Shown: positions 10,909 through 22,456, numbered from the stretch's first letter. The stretch is DNA of 64,000 bases from Rhyacophila brunnea (GCA_022495005.1 JAGYXB010000654.1:186001-250000), one strand, 5' to 3'. A program made the numbers and translations. The notes: generated from the sequence alone by a model not told the origin.

Positions 10909-11166
10909 TCATTGACAAATGGATTCTACCACGGACTCCTCATCCTGAAGCGGACATCCAGAGTCAGGATTTTTCAACCACATATTTAAAATATTTAATA
11001 GGTCTGAAACAAAACAACGCCGCAGGCAATTTTTTTCTATTAATAAAACAATGTAAAAAAAGTCATTGTCATTTTGATTTCCTAAGCTCCATTTTTTTAT
11101 GAATGCCTTCACTTTGTCGTTTTGAATCAGTGAATGCATTAGTGGTCCCTGGATTGATTTATTCAC
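10909..11166 (-). pseudogene. Unassigned 85-codon frame
   Basis: An open frame starts MNKSIQGPLMHSLIQNDK and ends with ESVVESICQ. The composition looks protein-like, with amphipathic and cysteine-containing segments and few codons typical of random AT-rich DNA. I cannot name a family; it could be the C-terminal part of a transposase. It sits just left of the solo LTR, with no partner exon visible. Confidence 0.3.
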
Positions 11167-11219
11167 TCATTTTTTTTTTATTTCAACCAAATAGACAAGT
11201 TTAACAACAAAATTCTATC

Positions 11220-11784
11220 GTTCTGAGATATCCCGGGACCTGGTGGCTAGCTCGGGATGTTGGTGGGACCCGGGATTTACAAAAATTAAATAAAATATGA
11301 AAAGTCTTTCTTTGTCGAACACATGACTTTATATTTTCAATGGTTATTTTTACAAAGAAACTTATGTTTAACAGTATCCGAATTAATTGTATATTGTTAC
11401 ATTCTTAATGTTAGTTAAATACCTTAACATCGGTTATAATCTAATTATTAATTATCTGAATTCGTTGTATTAAGTTTTTTTTTAGTGCGGAAATTCGCGA
11501 ACCCGATTCCGCATCCTCCGGCGACTATGTATTTTTTTTTAATGGCAACCCTAGACTGACTTTTTTTTATCAAGCAGTGTTCCCATCCGTCCCTTACATA
11601 CTATTATTAAAATTAGATACAATTCTTACGTGATAAGTACCTAGAAGTTGGATATTTTGACAGTTAATCAGGGAATAATGGACGTACGTACGCCCATTGT
11701 TGACTAGGAGGTCACTCTTTGGTTATACCTAATTTTTAATTCTATCTATCGGGAGAGGCCCAATAATCATGGGTATGACAGTTC
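11220..11784 (-). repeat. Solo LTR (11224-11780) related to the LTRs at 37.4 and 40.7 kb
   Basis: The block starts TGAGATATCCCGGG and includes GGCTAGCTCGGGA and CCCGGGATTTACAAAAA. It ends ATCGGGAGAGGCCCAATAAT then GGGTATGACA. The same landmarks occur in the same order in the 599-bp LTR at 37421-38019 (GAGATCCCCGGGG, GGCTAGCTCAGGA, CCCCGGATTCACAAAAA, CCGGGAGAAGCCC, GTATCA). GTTC lies on both sides (11220-11223, 11781-11784). No internal region or second LTR is nearby, so recombination to a solo LTR is likely. Confidence 0.65.
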
Positions 11785-12254
11785 CTACACAAATTTGAAT
11801 CAAATTTCAACATTATGATTAATTGGAGCCTTTTATTTCATTTTTTTTACGAGATACCTAGCCATTGCGATTTACAATAGTACCTATTGAAGTGAGGGAT
11901 TAAGTATAAAATTAGTCTCCATATTTGCAGAAAGGTTTGCAAACAACCTTTTATAGGTCTGTTTTTTTTATAACTAGCGGCCGTTTTATAAACTATGCGT
12001 TTGCAAACTGTAAACCTGTGGCTACATTAATTGTGTTAAACTTTTCGCGCCTCCCTTTGCAACACTCCGCGCCTCCCAGTTTGGAAATCGTTGTGTTAAG
12101 TAATTAACGTCACCTTTTTCTAGACATGGGATTTTTTTTTTGCTTCTCACGGATTATTTTGGCGTTGTTTTTCTTCTATTGGCAACTTTATTTCCGATTT
12201 CTCAAAATTATAGTAGGTAATGATTGAGTTGTCTATGTTCCACCACTGGGATCA
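11785..12254. other. Spacer before the RTE fragment
   Basis: No gene recognised. Short runs resembling decayed TE ends (GCGCCTCCC repeated near 12048 and 12070) are present. Confidence 0.35.
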
Positions 12255-13209
12255 TCTACTGGACACTTGTAGAGTTTTACAGCGCTCTATACAAAGATGA
12301 CACTGACATCAATTCAGATCTTCCGGTGAACGGAGAATATGGAGATCCTCTTCCCGAGGTTACTACCACAGAGGTGGAATATGCTATAATGTGCATGAAG
12401 AGAAGGAAAGCCCCGGGAGAAGATGGGCTGACTATCGATGTTCTCAAACGGGCCGGGAGGACGGTGAGCGAAGTGCTCGCACGTCTGTTCACATCTTGTC
12501 TGCACGAAGAGAACATCCCAGAGTCATGGAAAAATGCCTCCATTATTATTCTCCATAAGAAAGGAGACACTGAAGATCTGAAAAACTATCGACCAATTAG
12601 TCTACTGCCAATTCTGTATAAGGTTTTCACGAAAATACTCTCAAACCGTCTCGAAACAGTTTTAAACGAGAACCTACCAAGAGAGCAAGCCGGATTCAGA
12701 AGAGGCTACAGTACTATAATGGATCATATACAGGTCGTCAGGGAAATCATAGAGCGCTACCAGGAATACAAACTGCCATTATATCTTGGTTTTATAGACT
12801 ATGAAAAGGCGTTTGATTCCATCAAAAAATTCTCAATTATAGACGCCCTTAGCAACCAAGGAATTTCCAGACGCTACATAAACATATTGAACACTCACTC
12901 ATGAACAGTATATACAGTCAGTGGCGCACCCAGGATTTATTATTGGGGGGGGCCGAAGGAGGAGAATGGAAATTAGTCCCATAGGCTCCTTTTCTTCTTC
13001 ATATAAATATTTTTACATAATTTCACAATACACGGCGATATATTTGTACAGTTTCTCCTAGTTTTTATCAAATTGTAGGCATAGTGGCGGTAACCGTTGA
13101 GCGTGTCATCAGCGACTGGCGGATTGGAAGTGAACAGCGACCATGCTGGACATGTGTACCTAGTATGCTGAAACATTGCATAAATAATATCGGCTGTGCT
13201 ACCCGCTTG

Positions 13210-13896
13210 GTCTAGAGCAGTGTTTCCCAAAGTGTGGTACGCATACCCCCTGGGGTACGGGAAGAGTTTGGTGGGGGTACGTGCTGCACCGGGTTATGGC
13301 TACGCCTGGTGCAACAAGCATTAATACAACATCCATGCTAGGTTTATCGCATGCGGAAGAAGAGCAATTGTTGGAATTACTAGCTTCAGACGGATTCTTG
13401 CAAAATAAATATAAGGAGTGTACTTAAACATCATTTAGGTTGCAAATGCAACATGTGTATCCAGTTTTAACAGAGAAATTCCTGAAATACATTGCCGTTT
13501 TCAACTTCATATCTATGTGAAGTTGCTTTTTCAGCATTTGTAGACATTAAGTCAAAAAAAGGAACAGCCTTTGGGTGTGGAACCGCATCTCAGATTAAAA
13601 TTAATAACCAGGGAACCAAATTATGATGATCTGTCGTTTCAACATAAATAATTTCATCCTTCTCATGGTTTATAATGAATGTTATTTTTTTATAATATAA
13701 CTTTGATTTATATTTTATTATGAATGAATCTTATTTTTCGTTTATTATTATTTTGTTTATGTACTACAAAAGGAATATATTTTGATTGTTATTAAAGTAC
13801 TTATATGCATTTTTCTTTGACGAGGAGTACTCAGTGTTACGAAAATTATAGAAGGGGTACACAGATGTCGAAAGTTTGGGGAACACTGGTCTAGAG
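13210..13896. mobile_element. Nested hAT element (13218-13888), TSD GTCTAGAG
   Basis: Ends are CAGTGTTTCCCAAAGTGTGG (13218) and TTTGGGGAACACTG (to 13888). Perfect GTCTAGAG duplications lie at 13210-13217 and 13889-13896. The interior keeps a decayed transposase C-terminus (13440-13640), so this is an internally deleted hAT copy inside hAT element A. Confidence 0.9.
13440..13640 (+). pseudogene. hAT transposase C-terminal (dimerisation) remnant
   Basis: Frames carry YPVLTEKFLKYIAVFNFIS, then CEVAFSAFVDIKSKKRN, then VEPHLRLKLITREPNYDDL. This follows the C-terminal hAT dimerisation region of the ZBED5 / general transcription factor II-I-repeat-like transposase group (Y..L...A...L..F.tTYLCE.gFS.l..IK.k.RN.L.vEpdLRl.l). 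One frame shift and one extra stop are present. The rest of the transposase is deleted. Confidence 0.7.
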
Positions 13897-14183
13897 AGCT
13901 ACAATATTTATGCCGAATTCCACCGAAAAAATGTTCTTTTGATTTACACCACCACCGTAGTGGGTGTAGTCGTTCTTTTCGCCGAATGTTTATCGCAGAT
14001 TTTTGGTTTTTTAATATTGAGGTTTCAACATATTAATTGAAAATGGACAAAAAAGTATTATTGATTTTAAATTATACACAACCTACTCAATACAACACAG
14101 CCTAATATCTCGTTTATCGGTCTTTTGTCTATTACACTCGGTGTACCTACACCATGGCCCCCACATCCTGAAACGGGCCCTCA

Positions 14184-15025
14184 GGCTAGGGCAGTGGTCG
14201 GCAAACTGCGGCTCTTTGGCCCCTTGAGCGCGGCTCTGCCGCAGATGCTCTCTGCCTTATTTGATATGGCTACAAAGAAGAAGCAAAGAAAATGGAAGAT
14301 GATAACCGTAAATGCAATGTTGAATAGACCGAGACTTCGCGTTTATTCAAAACTTAAATGGCTTACCGACCTTTATTTATGTGTCGGGAAAAATTAGCGC
14401 ATTCAAATTTAGAGAGATACTACAACTAAAAACTCGTAATTTTGCGCTAAATATTCTGTCGATGATGCAAAGAAGAAGCAGCTGAAGAGAAGAGTCAAGA
14501 AAAATAAAGTTCTGTATTTAATTAGGTACTGAATAAAATCTTTCAACAATGTTAATATTGCAAGTTTTGTGATTAGTAAAAAGATTTCCAAGAGAGGAAA
14601 TCAAGAGTAAATTGAGAAATCGATTTATTGATCAGAACCTGGAATCGTGCTTAAAATTAAATCAACAACATACGAACCTGACTTACCCAAACTTTACAAG
14701 GAGATGCAAGGCCATTGGTCACATTGAGTTTGTCAGTCATTGTCATGATTCAATTTTATGGATACCTGACTTACAATTTAATTTTATTAATAAATAAGAT
14801 CATTATTACGTATGATATTCAGTTTTATTCAGTGTACCTACCTATAATTTAATTAGGACTTAAAACTTTAACTAAAGTTTATTAAGTAAATTAGCAGTGT
14901 ACCTACTTACTATCTACGCATATAATTTCAGTTTAAGAAATTTGGCTCTCAAAAGAAATCTCAATCGTTGTACTGTTGATATTTGGCTCTATTGACTAAT
15001 GAGTTTGCCGAGCACTGGGCTAGGA
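14184..15025. mobile_element. Second nested hAT element (14192-15017), TSD GGCTAGGG/GGCTAGGA
   Basis: Ends are CAGTGGTCGGCAAACTGCGG (14192) and GTTTGCCGAGCACTG (to 15017). The 8-bp duplications differ at one position. The related element B at 15845-16919 carries the unoccupied site: CCTCAGGCTAGGATATTT near 16008-16025. The interior has fragments of coding-like sequence (for example near 14275-14390) but no recognised domain. Confidence 0.88.
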
Positions 15026-15836
15026 TATTTGACGGGCCCCCTATCCACCGCTTAGATTAAAGACAGTGTAAAACACTACATTAACGTTTTTTAAATTGTG
15101 TTTTACTTCAAATTGAGGGTACTTATACAGTGAATTATTGGCGATTTTCAATACATCTACTTTAATAATGGAGCTGTCGACACATAATAATCTGAAAATA
15201 TATTGGACAATTATATAATTTAAAATGTTGTGATGATGTGTGTTTATCTCACTTATCTGGTCAACCCGACACGCCGGCCCCCCACAGCCCGGGCCCCCAG
15301 GCTAGAGCCCTGTCAACCCTCCCCAGCCATCACCTATACCACTCCAGAATTCGGGTGGACACCGAGAATTTCATTAGGGAACGGGTTTCTAAAAAAACCT
15401 GACATCAGTGTTTCGAAATTTTTGTGTTAGAAATTAAAATCTAAGAAATTTTACTAAAAAGGGTGCTGGAGAATTACAAATCATTTTTTGCCGTGTTGTT
15501 TGTCTAAGCCCAAGGTATAGTTTATTGGCTTTCGATTTCAATGTGTAAAATCATTCTGATGATTTTCATATTTTGGGGGGGGCCAAGGCCCCCTGGCCCC
15601 CCTCTGGGTGCGCTACTGTATACAGTGATGCCACAGCATGCGTGAAACTCCACAAACGGTCGTGTAAATTCCCCATTAACAAAGGTGTCCGGCAAGGTGA
15701 TACCATTTCACCTAAACTATTCACCGCTACTCTTGAGGACTTATTTAGGAAACTTGATTGGGAGGAAAAAGGTGTTCCAATTAATGTAGAGCACCTCAGT
15801 CACCTGCGCTTTGCAGATTATATTGTTATAGGTACT

Positions 15837-16927
15837 CTCACAAGCAGTGGCGCACCCAGGATTTAATATTGGGGGGGGCCCAAGGAGGAGAATGTAAATT
15901 AGTCCCATAGACTCTTTTTCTTACACAGCTTAATTTCTCGTTTATCGGTCTTTTGTCTATTGCACTCGGTGTACCTATACCATGGTCCCCACATCCTGAA
16001 ACGGGCCCTCAGGCTAGGATATTTGGCGGGCCCCCTACCTACCGCTAAGATTAAATGCAGTGTGTAACACTACATTAACGTTTTTCAAATTGTATTTTAG
16101 TTCAAATTAAGGGTACTTATACAGTGAATTATTGGCGATTTTTAATACATCTACTTTAATAATGGAGCTGTCGAGTATCGACACATAATAATCAAAAAAT
16201 ATATTGCACAATTATATAAGTAATTGAAAATGTTCATGGCCATGAAGTGTAATAGCGCCGCAGGCGACTTTTTTTACTACTAAAGCTAATTTATGATGTG
16301 TGTTTATCTCACTTATCTGGTCAACCCGACACGCCGGGCCCCCAGGCTAGAGCCCTGTCAGCCCTCCCCAGCCATGACCTACACCACTCCGGAATTCGGG
16401 TGGACACCGAGAATTTTTTGACAGTTCCATTAGGGATTGGGTTTCTAAAAAAACCTGACATTAGTGTTTCGAAATTTTTGTGTTAGAAATTAAAATCTAA
16501 GAAATTTTTCTAAAAAGGGTGCTGGAGAATTATTACAAATCATTTGTTTGCCGCGTTTTATTGGCTTTCGATGTCAATGTTTAAAATCGTTCTGATAATT
16601 TTCATGTTTGAGGGGTGCCAGGGCCCCTTGCCCCCCCCCCCTGGGTGCGCCACTGGTGTACACCACTCTGGAATTCGGGTGGACACCGAGAATTTTTTGA
16701 CATTTCCATTAGAGATTGAGTTTCTAAAAAAACCCGACATTAGTGTTTCGAAATTTTTGTGTTAGAAATTAAAATCTAAGAAAATTTTCTAAAGAGGGTG
16801 CTGGAGAATTTCAAATCATTTTTTTGCCGTGTTTTTATTTGTCTAATCTATTGGCTTTCAATTTCAATATTTTTGGGGGGGGCCAAGGCCCCTTGGCCCA
16901 CCCCCTGGGTGCGCCACTGCTCACAAG
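15837..16927. mobile_element. hAT element B (15845-16919) in the RTE gene, TSD CTCACAAG
   Basis: Ends are CAGTGGCGCACCCAGG (15845) and CCTGGGTGCGCCACTG (to 16919). Perfect CTCACAAG duplications lie at 15837-15844 and 16920-16927. The sequence parallels element A, including the CCCCACATCCTGAAACGGGC block. The right part is partly duplicated: the AATTCGGGTGGACACCGAGA block occurs at about 16392 and 16673, with an internal CTGGGTGCGCCACTG terminus at about 16641-16655 between them. Confidence 0.9.
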
Positions 16928-17664
16928 ACCCGAAAGACCTCCAAGGTAGAATGCAAGAACTCGCGGATGTTAGTCAAACGGTCGGTCTAAAGATAAATGT
17001 CTCAAAGACAAAAGTGATGAGGAACTGTTTTTCGGACCCTGCGATTATCTGCATTTCTGGCACCCAACTCGAGCAAGTCACCAGCTACGTCTATCTCGGA
17101 CAGCAGGTGTCCATAGACGGAAGCATGCACGATGAAATTGCTCGAAGAACAAAGCTGGGATGGAGTGCTTTCGGACGTCTGAATAGTATCTTCAAAAGTG
17201 ACCTACCATTATGTCTTAAGCGTAGGGTGTTCAACCAATGTGTGTTACCCGTGCTCACATATGGCTGCGAGACGTGGACCCTCAACACGAGAGATGTCCA
17301 AAGGCTAAGAGTCACACAGCGAGGCATGGAGAGGTGCATGTTGGGCATCACGCGAAAGGACCGCAAGAGAAACGAATGGATTAGGAAGCAGACAAGAGTA
17401 CGCGATGTAATAGACGTTGCCAAACAGCTGAAATGGAGATGGGTGGGGCACATTTCTCGCCGAAAGGACGGCCGCTGGACAAATGCCGTCATCCAATGGT
17501 ACCCAAGGGGTACGAAACGGCCACAGGGTCGCCCTAAAAGCCGCTGGATTGATGAACTGGTAAAGTTCGGCGGAAATACGTGGCAGCGAACGACACAGGA
17601 CCGAGAGAGTTGGAGAAAGCTTGGGGAGGCCTTCATCCAGCAGTGGGTTGACCCCGGCTGATGA

Positions 17665-19088
17665 TGATGGTCCACCAGATCTGCAATTAATAGCTTCGTT
17701 CTGTTTTTTTGTTGAAAATAATACCATATATAAAAATTCTCTTTTTCATAATTTAGGTAAATTATTTTGTAATTGTTAAATAATGACAAAAATATGAAAA
17801 ATATACAAAATAAATTCAATAACTATAAATACACAATTAATATTTAATTAAAATGATTTAAAGTCTTCGCAATTAGTGAATAATGAAAGTCTTTTTTGAG
17901 CCGTGTTTTTCCCGATACGGTAACACTTGCCGTTGAAATGTCAGATGGTGACGTTTGCAATTATTATTACAAATATACCGTGATGCGAATGATTATATAG
18001 AATGATTAAAACTAATATTACCATGATGGTGTGTAGGCAAATAGCTACTTATATATTTCAACTACCTATCTATTGGTTTAATATTACATAAGTATCTAAA
18101 TCTGAATAAGAAAAGTTAATTCATAATTCATTGACACTGACGTTTCAATTCGATAATCGGTTTTACTAAATTAAGACATGTACAGAATCAACGAAAGTAT
18201 GTCGTATTAAATGTCACGAATATTATTTAATAGTTGTTCAACAGTTTTAATTTGCAATAGGTACTTAAAATATCGTATACCTACCAACGTACCTAGGCAC
18301 CTAATCTTTTTCAATCCCTTTTTTGTCGACATGTTATGAAATTGTACCTACCTACTCATAACAATATAATATATACTACCTACCTAATAATGAGGTAGGC
18401 GAGGGACTGTTGACTTATTCACAATATAATCTCCTATATATTATTATCCTACAGCTGTGCCCGTTTTTGCGAGCGATTGTGTGACTTATTCGTCATGTCC
18501 AATAGGTTTAAATGAAAAATTCAGTAGAGAAACGTTCTTTATTCAAGTATAAAAGTATGGAATTTGATAAATTTCGTTGTCTTTTAGGGTTTTTTAGGGT
18601 TATTTTGACTGTTTTACAATAGATTTTCGATCGGCACGTGACTTTTTTTACAACACATATTAATTAGGGAATTTATTTTTTCGATGTGTTTGCAACACTG
18701 AAAATATTATATTTCAAAATGGCGGCTACTCCGTCAATCGTAATGACAATATGATAAATAATGCCTTTGTATTAGAAACAAGAGATGTTTATTTAGGTTT
18801 TGGTGACTTTTCGAAACGAATACTACTCTCAATCAAGTGATTTGGCGAATTGTTTATGTTTTAGTGAATTTTTAATCCGGATATTATTCTCAATCAAGCG
18901 ATTTGGTGCGATCTTAATTAACATAATATTACGCTTTCAGTAGAGGTTAAATAAAACTACCTAATACATGTGTACCTATATTATATTAAAACACTATACT
19001 TATCCTAATAATACATTCAATCGTTTGAAGTTGTTATTAGATAATATAAAATTATAATATTAGATTCATATTACCGGCGAAGTATACC
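17665..19088. other. Spacer, no recognised gene
   Basis: AT-rich sequence with GTACCTACCTAC-type motifs (for example 18340-18400). A diverged tandem duplication of about 60 bp at roughly 18795-18910 contains TACTCTCAATCAAGTGATTTGG and TATTCTCAATCAAGCGATTTGG. Confidence 0.4.
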
Positions 19089-19202
19089 ATGTCACATCAA
19101 TCTGACAGCTGTATGTTTATGATGTGTCACCGTCACCATTCTAATTTAAGTTGTGAAGCAAATACCTATTGTGTATCTACTGTTGATGAAGTTATACGAC
19201 AG
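19089..19202 (+). CDS. Candidate first coding exon with consensus splice donor
   Basis: ATG in the context TACCATGTCAC opens a 38-codon frame starting MSHQSDSCMFMM and ending TVDEVIRQ. It is followed directly by CAG|GTAAGT, a perfect donor consensus. I do not recognise the protein and found no matching downstream exon before the repeat-rich stretch at 20 kb. It may be a genuine first exon, a gene fragment or chance. Confidence 0.3.
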
Positions 19203-19944
19203 GTAAGTGCATATGCTCCTGATTTAAAACATCATTCTGGTTTTCTGGTCATTATGACATTATTTTAGTGCAACACTTGACGTATATTATTTACGGTCAC
19301 ATTCATATCTGATATTATATTTTTAGACCGTGAAAAACAATATATTATGTATTTGTCAGGTCCACGACATTATAAGCCGACATGTTAGCCACTCAGTCAT
19401 TGTGGGTTTCAAAAACCTGAATCAATCCAAACCTTCATCAAACTGTTCAAGCAAAGTAATTCCATTCCTTTCGTACACAAATTATGTTATCAAATTTGTG
19501 ATAATATTTACCTAGGTACCTATTCAAATCATTATTATAATCACCATCATCCTCGATCAATCTACTGTTAGATGAAGTTCTCTCCAACCTAATTCTATTT
19601 ATCTGGTAATATAGTAATTACGGTGAGTACGTAGATATGTATATATTAATGTATAACGATGGTATTTGAATTTAAATTGTAATGGATTTCATATATAACA
19701 TATTTTGTGATAGGTACGTTGTCTTGACTTTCAAATTATTAAGTTATTTAAAATAATAGTATTATGCACTATTCTGCTCACGTTTTTCAATTATGTTTGA
19801 TAGTACCGATCAGTGTTACATTTTTCAAACTGTTTGAAATTGGACCCACTGAAGTAAATTTATTTATTATAAGTATTGAGGTCAATTATTCTCTCTCCCC
19901 AATTATGAAATGTGGTGTTAAAACTAACTATTTTCACTCTCCAG
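19203..19944. other. Spacer with one RTE tail fragment
   Basis: Mostly AT-rich. Near 19540-19590 ATCACCATCATCCTCGATCA followed by TCTACTGTTAGATGAAG is a decayed minus-strand RTE 3' tail, like the series at 20.6-21.05 kb. Confidence 0.4.
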
Positions 19945-20012
19945 GTTAGTTTTGGTTTGGTCTAAAAAGAAAGTTGTAAAATCTCATGTCCACCTCTGCG
20001 GCACATTTACTA
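19945..20012. repeat. Interspersed repeat, copy 2
   Basis: GGTTTGGTCTAAAAAGAAAG plus the following ~50 bases matches 7937-8003 almost base for base, and homology ends abruptly on the right. Confidence 0.6.
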
Positions 20013-20075
20013 CAGATTTTTTTATGTTTACGATAAATGGATGTTAGCCACTCGGTTAACCTATTATGTCCATAC

Positions 20076-20228
20076 TGGTACAGTTCGGTTATGAGGAATA
20101 CAGCGAAAAACACATTTTGAAAATAGCTGATATACTGGATTATTTGTTAGGTTAACCTAACCAAACCTAACATATCGGCTATTTTCAAAATGTGTTTTCC
20201 TCTGAATACCTCATAACAGAACTGTACC
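20076..20228. mobile_element. Foldback MITE, second copy
   Basis: Starts TGGTACAGTTCGGTTATG and ends CATAACAGAACTGTACC. The arms match those at 4894-5084, but the right arm is shortened next to the GGTTAACCTAACCAAACCTA centre. No flanking duplication is clear. Confidence 0.75.
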
Positions 20229-20609
20229 GCAGAATCTTATTAATTGCATTTTTTGACATTTATCCGACTGTCATTTATTTTATCAGCTTTACAATAATTC
20301 ACAATAACAAACATAGACTAAAATATTTTTATTCGAACTTTTATATTCAAAGACAACGTAAACATAATTATTTTTAGGGAGGTAAATTATTAAAAATGAC
20401 ATTTACTATATGTAATTATTACACAACGTATATAATATTATTTCATTTTATATTGTAAATATTTTATTACATAATATTAGTAAAATGCATGCGTGCGTAT
20501 AAGCAAATAAAATAGTGAATTATGATAATTTCATACCCTAATCACACTATGAGTCGTCTACGTCGTATTATCCATTATTTCCATTCGCGTGGTTATATAG
20601 AAGAATTAA

Positions 20610-21050
20610 TATGTATCACTATGCTTATTCGCATTCCACTACTGGATGAAGGTTGTATCAATAATCCTATTGGTCATATGAACTGCTATATCTATTAAAA
20701 TTGGTGATATTAAAATTTACCTACCCATTTATATCGTCATTATTATCATGAACCAGGATCAATCCACTGCTCGATGAAGGCCTCTCAAAACTAATTCCAT
20801 TCCTGTTTCATATATACATTGCTGCATTTATCAAATATTTCAATATAATATATTCATTTCATCGTTATCATCATTAGACCAGGTCAATCCACTGCTGGAT
20901 GAAGGCTTCTCTAAGCCGATTCTACTCTTTTTGGTCCTATGAATAATCGCTATATAATATACATAATCTACCTATTTATAATGCCATTATCATAATCAGT
21001 TTATATCAATACACTGCTGGACGAATTCTTTTCCAACCTAATAATTACTT
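20610..21050 (-). repeat. Tandem series of RTE 3'-tail fragments
   Basis: Four blocks about 120-130 bp apart (near 20635, 20755, 20885, 21005) carry variants of CACTGCTGGATGAAGGC preceded by ATCAT/TTATCAT runs. On the minus strand this is the RTE C-terminus EAFIQQW.D followed by TGATGATG, as at 17625-17664. Between them lie related AT-rich segments (CCTA..CATTTATA). This is either tandem duplication of one truncated tail or repeated insertion at a preferred site. Confidence 0.6.
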
Positions 21051-22456
21051 CCTCTCAGATCTATATGTTTATTCTTTTATCAACATTTGTTTCGATATGA
21101 ACGTCCCGCAGCGTGAAACATATTATCGCTAAAATTTTAATTCAATTTTTTTTTTTTTTTAAATATTATTCTATGGCTGCAACCATTTTTTTAGACAATG
21201 AAACAAAATAACTTAATAGTTTAAATTTATTTTTTATATGGCTAACCTTCTTCTATTACATTATATTCAATCGCAATCAAATTGTCAGGTATTATGCTAG
21301 GTCTAGCAGCCTGGGATGGTATCAGATGACATCCTGAAGGCCAAAATCCATAATAGACTATACATATGACGCTAAATTTATATCGACAGTAACGACTTGC
21401 AAATTGTAAAAGTAACAAATCAGCGACATGCCAAACGGCGCCGTCTCTGCATACTTCACAATTTTATTAAAATCCAATATCATTTCATTAGGACGCCAAG
21501 CTGTCAGCAAGACCTAGCGAGACAGACTGGCGAGAGCCAGCTGGCTCAGCTAGTAATTATTATTATCGTAAGTATTGTGTTTCAATCGAAAACAAAAGAT
21601 ATCGGTTCTCTATTTTCGAGATTGTCCATTATCGGCATTTCGCGCGAATTCTACCATATTTACATCATTGTTCGCAATAACTGCAAACTGTGTACATACA
21701 TATTCTGCATGTAGGTACATGTCAAACGAATCAACACTATCAATATCCATGTTGAGATCAATTGTTAAAATTTATCACTTAATGAATTTGAGTGTATGGG
21801 CTGTTTTAGACACGCGAATTTATTTTGACAGCAGCTGTCAGTGATAAATGGTAATACAGAAGGGGGCGTGTTCATAATACAAGTAGTCTATGGTTAAGGA
21901 TTCCTTAACTCTATGATCTATAGTTTCCAGATGGTTTTCGGTCACTTACCAATTTTACTGTAAGTACGAATTGAGCATTGGGTTCTAGTATATTATTATT
22001 GTAAGTAAAACAATACCCGATAAATAATATTATTTTATTGTAAACAATGATGATGTCAGTGGGTAAAATTGCACTCTTGAGTCGTGTTACAATGCTTTCT
22101 TGGTCCATTTGTAAGCGTCATACATAAAAAGGCGTGTATTCAAGTTTTTTTAATAAAATAATCATTAGTTATATTAAAAATATGGAAAAACACAAAATAT
22201 CAGTAGATTTCTTGAATTTCGATAAAAAAATAAAAAAATCAGTAGGTACCAAAGAGATTGAAAGACTGGAGAGGGAATACGCCATCATTTATGTACTAAA
22301 AAATACGAATCGGAGAAAGACAGTTGGTAATGTTGGTATTCTGGAGCTAGTACTTCAAGTTCGTGTGGTAAAACAACATGTCGGATATAATATTGTTATT
22401 CTCTCGATGTTGAAAGAAGTAAGATATTTTCGTCGACATTTTAAGTAAAAAAAACC
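21051..22456. other. Spacer without recognised gene
   Basis: Short frames only. The frame at 22134-22448 contains TCAGTAGATTTC, a motif shared with the subterminal repeats of the MITE at 8298-8718. This suggests TE debris rather than a gene. Confidence 0.35.

Larger units (their letters stand above)
12911..15626. mobile_element. hAT element A (12919-15618) in the RTE gene, TSD TATACAGT
   Basis: Ends are CAGTGGCGCACCCAG (12919) and CTGGGTGCGCTACTG (to 15618). Perfect TATACAGT duplications lie at 12911-12918 and 15619-15626. Poly-G blocks lie inside both ends. The right part contains AATTCGGGTGGACACCGAGA and TTTCGAAATTTTTGTGTTAG, shared with element B at 15845-16919. No intact transposase of its own is visible. 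Two other hAT elements (13218-13888 and 14192-15017) are nested in it, so about 1.2 kb is original sequence. Confidence 0.9.
12255..17664 (+). pseudogene. RTE-type non-LTR retrotransposon, 5'-truncated, split by two hAT insertions
   Basis: Segment 1 (12255-12907) has KRRKAPGEDGLTIDVLKRAG, YRPISLLPILYKVFTKIL, EQAGFRRGYST and LGFIDYEKAFDS. Segment 2 (15627-15836) has INKGVRQGDTISPKLF and HLRFADYIVI. Segment 3 (16928-17661) has VGLKINVSKTKVM, TYGCETWTL and the C-terminal block ending AFIQQWVDPG. These are reverse transcriptase motifs followed by the RTE-type tail, and the stop runs into TGATGATGG. The endonuclease half is missing, as is usual for 5' truncation. Motif C reads FADY instead of FADD, so a catalytic Asp is lost. 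A one-base frame shift precedes segment 2. Inserts: 12919-15618 and 15845-16919. Confidence 0.92.

Noticed and set aside
17091..17819. 242-codon minus-strand frame
   Set aside because: It is antisense to the RTE C-terminal domain, which is unmistakable on the plus strand.
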